DNA from: Hermatobates lingyangjiaoensis
Taxonomy: Eukaryota; Arthropoda; Insecta; Hemiptera; Hermatobatidae
Direction of reading: 5' to 3'
DNA: 64,000 bases
Assembly: GCA_026182355.1 (NCBI GenBank)
Contig: JAPFBL010000940.1
Location: 26,456 to 90,455, forward strand
The notes under the pieces are model-generated. The model was not told the origin of the DNA. It saw only the letters and a list, made by a program, of their open reading frames with translations, and ran no database searches. The position numbers and the translations under genes are program-made. Positions 59,012-64,000 of the stretch are shown piece by piece. Every line of letters begins with the position of its first letter. Position 1 is the stretch's first letter.

Positions 59012-59640
59012 CAATATAAACAAAGAAACATAGAGAAATCAAAAGAACACACTTACAGTCTCTAATTTTCGGTTTGAACCGTCTTCAGGAGAGATAAGAG
59101 AGGGAAACCAAGCGCACTGGTTCAGAGACGGTTGGAGACCAACAGTGTTGCCGCATGCGCGCCCGTTCACAGAAAATAAGGTAGACAGGAATCAATTTAT
59201 AATTACATTAAATTAATGGAAATGAAAACAATAAATAAATAAAAGAAAAAATTGAAAAATTAAGGGAAATTGATACATAGTAACGAACAGAGAAATTGAT
59301 ATATAAACAAAAGTACTGACTAAGCTATGATAGAATAAAATAAAACTAAGAATACAAATAATAATAATAAATGAAATAATTTATTAAAAAATGTGTGGTA
59401 AAATATGAAAGGCAAGGAACTTTTAAACATTATCGCTTTAGATTGAGGCCAGTCTCTGAACCAGTGCGCTTGGTTTCCCTCTCTTATCTCTCCTGAAGAC
59501 GGTTCAAACCGAATATTAGAGACTGTAAGTGTGTTCTTTTGATTTCTCTATGTTTCTTTGTTTATATTGAACTATATTTGTCCGTTTTGGATCGTATTTC
59601 CAACGAAAAAAAGTGTATATTATATATATATATATATATA
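59008..59640. repeat. Family B2 inverted-repeat element with 300-bp interior
   Basis: Arms of about 130 bp (AGTTCAATATAAACAAAGAA and its mirror, TTCGGTTTGAACCGTCTTC and its mirror) flank an unrelated AT-rich interior (59,150-59,455) without an open frame. The right core is TCTC, CTGAAGA, C, GGTT...AACC, GAA. The outer end reaches TTTGTCCGTTTTGGATCGTA. Confidence 0.8.
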
Positions 59641-59841
59641 TATAGCACAACACATTATATTAGAAATTAATATACATGAAATAAGAAGTGGCATAACAAC
59701 TTAAATATTTTGATATTCGTCATCATCAGGAGAGAAGTGGTCGGATAGGCGTCGCTTCATGGAATCACCACAGGCATCAAAAAGATATATTAAACATTAG
59801 TGACATGTCTAAGGAGAATGATTATAGGGTTTGACTGTTAC

Positions 59842-60062
59842 CTGTGACCCCAAAGTATTTCAATAGGCAAATATGATGTTCTGGCCTGCGTTGTTTGACC
59901 CGTTGACTCGGCAGTTCCTTCAAGTAAGACGATGATTTCGAACTTTTCTGTTAGTAAATCAGCAGCAGACATATAGTAGAGAGGGCTGGTGGAATCTATC
60001 TCGTGGAGGACGACTGCAGGCCAAACCAAGAACAAGTCGTTGTCGTATTCATCCGCCTTGAC
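59842..60062 (-). CDS. Inward-rectifier K+ channel (Kir) exon, cytoplasmic domain
   Basis: The minus strand gives VKADEYDNDLFLVWPAVV, LHEIDSTSPLYYMSAADL, FEIIVLLEGTAESTG and QTTQARTSYLPIEILWGHR. SPLY, FEI-V-LEG, T-QARTSYL and EILWGHR are signature blocks of the C-terminal cytoplasmic domain of Kir channels. Kir subunits form tetramers that pass K+ inward and are gated by PIP2. Exon limits are precise: an acceptor TTGTTTAG just before 60,062 and a CAG/GTAACA donor after 59,842. The exon begins in phase 0 and ends two bases into the Arg codon. It is 221 nt and fully open. The pore exon (GYG filter) and the C-terminal exon were not found in the window. It looks like a functional gene with long introns. 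Confidence 0.88.
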
Positions 60063-60095
60063 CTAAACAAACAACCAGTCACACACCTTTACAGT

Positions 60096-60300
60096 ATATT
60101 ACACTTGTACTTAATTAGAGAGCCAGGGTAGCCTAATGGCTTGCATGCTCCCCTCAGGACTAGTAGATCAGACGGCCCTACTAATATACTCGTACCACTA
60201 CACTATATTATATACTGTATACTATTATATACTATGTTCTATATACTGTATACTATTATATACTATGTTATATATACACTATACTACTATAAATATATAT
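60096..60300 (+). repeat. Direct repeat copy 1 with truncated tRNA-like head
   Basis: TTAGAGAGCCAGGGTAGCC and TGGCTTGCATGCTCCCCTC resemble the A-box half of the local SINEs. A TATACTGTATAC-type AT repeat follows. The copy at 60,820-60,985 is nearly identical. Confidence 0.7.
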
Positions 60301-60560
60301 TACAATATATACAGGTTTGATTAAATAATACGCCATATTTACGGTTGACTAGTTTCCTTGTGTATTTCTCAAGGGATCTGAATAATCTTCTTGCACAAAC
60401 ATCTAAATTGTATAGAACATTTCCAATGGTTCCATTGTCTTTAAATCTTCCATTTCCACTAATTTCACTATTGTCACAACTAGTACTATTGCTATTACTA
60501 CTACTACTATCGACATGTTTCGACTGCTCGTCAGTCATCTTCTGGATAATGAGGTTCTTT
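60287..60560 (-). repeat. Hammerhead-like terminus (60.5 kb)
   Basis: The minus strand at 60,505-60,556 has CATTATC, CAGAAGA (T to A in the box), T, GACTG...CAGTC, GAA, ACATGT, C, GATAGTA. Helix I is six pairs, stem II five pairs and helix III a perfect palindrome. ACTACTACTATCGAC next to it recalls the interior of family A. Confidence 0.65.
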
Positions 60561-60588
60561 GCTGAGTTGTTGGTATTTACTGCAGTTG

Positions 60589-60784
60589 TTGATCAGCTAC
60601 GAGTGGGTCTAATGGTGGGTTTCGGTGATCAGTTTCTGATTGGCTGGTTGTAGGTGATCAGCTACGAGTGGGTCTAATGGTGGGTTTCGGTGATCAGTTT
60701 CTGATTGGCTGGTTGTAGGTGATCAGCTACGAGTGGGTCTAATGGTGGGTTTCGGTGATCAGTTTCTGATTGGCTGGTTGTAGG
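60589..60784 (+). repeat. 65-bp tandem repeat, 3 units
   Basis: TGATCAGCTACGAGTGGG and TTTCTGATTGGCTGGTTG recur three times without visible differences. Confidence 0.92.
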
Positions 60785-60819
60785 GCTTCCTAGTAGCTTC
60801 CTAAATATACCAATATATT

Positions 60820-60985
60820 ATACTTGTACTTAATTAGAGAGCCAGAGTAGCCCAATGGCTTGCATGCTCCCCTCAGGACTAGTAGATCAGACGGGCCTAC
60901 TAATATACTCGTACCAGTATACTATATTATATACTGTATACTATTATATACTATGTTATATATACACTATACTACTATAAATATT
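60820..60985 (+). repeat. Direct repeat copy 2
   Basis: Matches 60,096-60,300 with a shorter AT-rich part. The two copies flank about 520 bp, including the 65-bp repeats. Confidence 0.7.
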
Positions 60986-61262
60986 TAAATAAAATAAATT
61001 CAAAACGAAGGAAACACACAGAAAGACATGGACAACTCACATCGATATTTCGACCATCGTCGTCATCAGGAGGTGTGAAGAGCGAAGAGTCCCGCAGGAA
61101 GACAGGGCGGCGACTCGGAAGACAGTCGCCGCCCTGTCTCCCTGCGGGACTCTTCGCTCCTCACACCTCCTGATGACGACGATTGTCGAAATATCGATGT
61201 GAGTTATGTCTGTGTCTTTCTGTGTGTTTCCTTCGTTTTGAATTTATTTTATTTAAAAAAGT
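60985..61262. repeat. Near-perfect palindrome with hammerhead-like cores (61 kb)
   Basis: The arms mirror around about 61,119 (GGCGGCGACT...AGTCGCCGCC) over about 130 bp each. The right arm has CACACCTC, CTGATGA, C, GAC...GTC, GAA, ATAT, C, GATGTGAG. Helix I is long with two mismatches. It is more GC-rich than anything around it. Confidence 0.85.
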
Positions 61263-62005
61263 CCGCTGGACCGTTTCTTTTAACTATAAATATTTATTCA
61301 CATATTGGACTTGGAGGTAAATACACCTAAACACGTTGTCTCTCGGAGAGGACGTTAAACCTGATTTGAACTTATGTGTACTTCAGTCACACCGGTTTTA
61401 GTATTTATGCACGTACTCATCGTATTCAATCATATTACGAATAATAACAGAACAGATTGATGTCTTATAATGTGAAAGCTCTTTCGCCTTTTCTCGAAAG
61501 GAATGCAGCATGCCCTGGCTATAGATAGAGGCAAACAAACCTCTGAGATACGAGTACGCAGGTGGTAGACCACGCAGAGGAGAGCTTCCACGACCTTACA
61601 TCACTTCAATTACAACATAAACAAACACCAAAAACAAATTTAACTTATTCCTGAACACAAAGGTCACAAACTACAAATTAAAATCACTTTACTGCTATTA
61701 CGATAAAAGATATAACAGAACTAACACAACGGTTTGATAATAATGCATGAAACAGAATGATATGACAGATAAAAGGAAAAGAAATAAGAAGAACATGAAG
61801 AATAAATAAAGAAGATAAATAAATATATAAGAGGACACCAGGTGACCTATAAAATAACTGATAGGTGAATTACCTATAGAATTAAGAGAAAAAAATATGT
61901 CACTCTTAGAATCACTAATTAACGTTAACTGTCAAAAGAAAACGGATAAAATAATCTTCTTTTTAGATATATCTTTGCAATCAAAAGAATTATATCAATA
62001 TATGT
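61263..62005. other. Intergenic or intronic DNA without recognised feature
   Basis: No exon, RNA gene or repeat was found, although Kir upstream exons would be expected on this side on the minus strand. Confidence 0.4.
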
Positions 62006-62009
62006 TAAT

Positions 62010-62342
62010 GTAAAAAGATTTCACATAAATACGTGAAATGACAATCAATGATCAAAGGGACAAAGAGGGCAATAGCCTCTTCTAAGAGGGTTGACAGGTA
62101 GCGGATAGTTTTTTATTCTTTCTTACTGTACTCCTTTGTTTTCCCAAACATCCATTTTTGGACATTAGTCCTTTCTTGCGTTTTCACCCTTTTAAAATAC
62201 CACTCTTATTAACCCCTCACCACATTTGTCGTACATCTAGTGTTTCAGTTGGGTTTTTGACTCTGACGAAGACCGCTTGTTAACAGTTGAAAGATCTTAG
62301 TCTTGTTTTCCCATTTTCTTATTGTGGTTTGATCATTGAATG
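62010..62342 (+). mobile_element. PLE 3' end copy (PLE-4)
   Basis: A short inverted outer terminus (ATTTCACATAAATACGTG) is joined to the last coding codons (AGAGGGCAATAGCCTCTTC, then GGTAGCGGATAG). The 3' UTR and family D terminus follow: GACT (62,259-62,262), CTGACGA (62,263-62,269), A, GACCG..., GAA, AGATCT, T, AGTC (62,299-62,302). One stem base is changed (CAGTT for CGGTT). Confidence 0.8.
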
Positions 62343-62854
62343 TTAATGTAAATGGAAATTATGTTACCTTATAGACTGAGAATAGGTATTTCTTGAAACA
62401 TGATGACAGTTCAGTTTTAGCATTAAGTGCATTGTGCAAAGGAGGTAGCATGTTTCTTATTTGGAAAAGAGGTCCATCAATCATTCAGAGTGTGAAACTG
62501 ATGTCCTAACTGAATTTAGAAGCAACAAATGTAAATATACAAAAGTGAACTTAGAAGAAAATAAACTAATATATATATAAAAGAAATAAATCAATATCTA
62601 GGAATATTTAAGGAACATGAGAAGAGAATTTCTGTCAAAACACTCAAAGGAACATTTTTTAATAAAAGCAAGTAATATGATGATAACATATAAAGGGAAA
62701 ACCATGAAGTCAGCAACGAAGACAACAGGGCAACCTTAGGACTTTAACTGAGGTTCAGAGTTAAATCTGAACCTTAGTAAAGGCAGAATATAAAAAAAAA
62801 CATAATTCAGTTAAAAGCCCTAACGACTTCAAGCTTACAAGAACCTTTGATACA
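62343..62854. other. Spacer without recognised feature
   Basis: GACTTTAACTGAGGTTCAGA at 62,740 is followed by an imperfect mirror at 62,762. No gene is seen. Confidence 0.4.
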
Positions 62855-62856
62855 TC

Positions 62857-62934
62857 ATGAACAAGAGAGAGAGAGAAAGAGAAAGAGAGAGAGATAGGAG
62901 AGAGAGAGAGAGGGAGATAGGAGAGAGAGATAGG

Positions 62935-62972
<38 letters not shown>

Positions 62973-63247
62973 GAGAGTGAGAGAGATAGGTGAGAGAGAG
63001 AGAGAGAGAGAGAGAAGGAGAGAGATAGGAGAGAGAGAGAGATAGAAGAGAGAGAGTGATAGAAGAGAGAGAGAGTGAGAGAGAGAGATAGGAGAGAGAG
63101 AGAGAGAGATAGGAGAGAGAGAGACATAGGAGAGAGAGAGAAAGAGAGATAGGAGAGAGAGAGATAGGAGAGAGAGAGAGAGATAGGAGAGAGAGAGAGA
63201 TAGGAGAGAGAGAGAGAGAGAGAGATAGGAGAGAGAGAGAGAGAGAT

Positions 63248-63280
<33 letters not shown>

Positions 63281-63512
63281 TGAGAGAGAGAGAGATAGGA
63301 GAGAGAGAGAGGGAGATAGGAGAGAGAGAGAGAGAGAGATAGGGAGATAGGAGAGAGATAGGGAGATAGGAGAGAGAGAGAGAGAGAGAGATAGGGAGAT
63401 AGGAGAGAGAGAGAGAGAGATAGGAGAGAGAGAGAGAGAGAGAGATAGGAGAGAGAGAGATAAGAGAGAGAGAGAGAGATAGGAGAGAGAGAGAGAGAGA
63501 GATAAGAGAGAG

Positions 63513-63544
<32 letters not shown>

Positions 63545-63690
63545 TAGGAGAGAGAGAGTGAGAGAGATAAAGGAGAGAGAGATAGGGAGATAGGAGAGAG
63601 AGTGATAGGAGAGAGAGAGATAGGAGAGAGAGAGAGAGAGATAGGAGAGAGAGAGATAGGAGAGAGAGAGAGAGAGAGAGAGTGAGTATA
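62857..63690. repeat. (GA)n/GATAGGA compound microsatellite, ~830 bp
   Basis: Runs of GA are interrupted by GATAGGA, giving an almost entirely purine + strand. Both strands keep long frames open (Ser/Leu on -, Arg/Glu on +), which is a composition artefact. Confidence 0.95.
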
Positions 63691-64000
63691 ACATCCACAT
63701 CATGAGCATATGGTCAGGAATTTTTGTATGAGATATTATTAATAATAGGAATTATAATATTTTTTACAGAAATAACCTAGCAGGAGTGTGAAAATTAACC
63801 ACTTCTGTACCAGCAACAAGACCAGACCCTTACACCAAGAAGTCACCCTTCTAGGAGATGCTTCATTCTATGGCCGGAGATGTTAATTTGGCAGTTCCAA
63901 GTGTTTTAAAACAAGGGCTCAACTCTGTTGTCGAGCCCACTTTTCCATTGGAACACAAGAGTCAGCAATGCTGAGTCACCTAATAAACTCCATAAATAGC
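63691..64000 (+). other. Edge region with a 34-codon open frame
   Basis: Less AT-biased sequence follows an acceptor-like TTTTTTACAG at 63,769. An ATG at 63,870 opens MAGDVNLAVPSVLKQG, then VVEPTFPLEHKSQQC and a stop at 63,972. A faint resemblance to the N-terminal half of proteasome maturation factors (G--SV...PLE) is not enough to name it. It could be a 5' exon, but no strong donor is seen. Confidence 0.25.

Noticed and set aside
62835..63709. 284- and 287-codon Ser/Leu frames
   Set aside because: They are translations of a (GA)n tract and have no independent support.
63870..63974. Naming the edge frame as a proteasome maturation factor
   Set aside because: Only a loose G--SV...PLE resemblance over about 20 residues, without the rest of the protein.

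Overview
The window looks like a repeat-choked, AT-rich piece of an invertebrate nuclear genome. An arthropod or similar animal is my guess, based on Jockey-like LINE remains and many Penelope-like elements; no species is claimed. Most of it is satellite DNA, retroelement debris and AT-rich filler. Only four stretches look like host genes. They are a GON-domain exon of an ADAMTS9/GON-1-type protease (3.08-3.26 kb, +), a weaker candidate exon (19.42 kb, +), an intronless IMP dehydrogenase (33.3-34.9 kb, -), and an inward-rectifier potassium channel exon (59.84-60.06 kb, -).

Layout. 0-3.5 kb holds head-to-head inverted repeats, (TA)n tracts and the GON exon. 3.5-8.07 kb is a ~157-bp satellite, and 8.07-19.35 kb is a second ~157-bp satellite of about 70 units. 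19.4-32 kb mixes SINEs, Penelope-like element (PLE) pieces, palindromes and small tandem repeats. 33.3-34.9 kb is IMPDH, and 35.2-36.4 kb a ~300-bp tandem repeat. 36.9-37.8 kb holds a PLE C-terminus and a LINE 3' end. 41.1-43.5 kb is a decayed LINE carrying an internal 40-bp minisatellite. 44.6-52.6 kb is a 37-bp minisatellite whose sequence becomes increasingly error-like. 52.8-62.3 kb holds a SINE, hAT-like and pogo-like non-autonomous transposons, more PLE termini and the Kir exon. 62.86-63.69 kb is a long purine-only microsatellite.

The main result concerns the inverted-repeat families. At least nine families with otherwise different sequences carry the same core near their termini. It reads CUGANGA, one extra base, a short stem, GAA, a self-complementary 4-6 nt block, then H, with flanks that pair as a third helix. 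This is the architecture of a type I hammerhead ribozyme with a palindromic helix III, which is known from PLE terminal repeats, except that every family has one extra nucleotide after CUGANGA. One family is physically joined to PLE coding sequence with a GIY-YIG endonuclease, so the whole collection is best read as autonomous and non-autonomous PLE termini. Catalysis is not shown.

Other points: a SINE shares its 3' tail with the resident LINE; a minisatellite was born inside a LINE reading frame; and a satellite block was apparently copied between the arms of a PLE-like inverted repeat. Several tandem arrays contain indel patterns that look like assembly noise.
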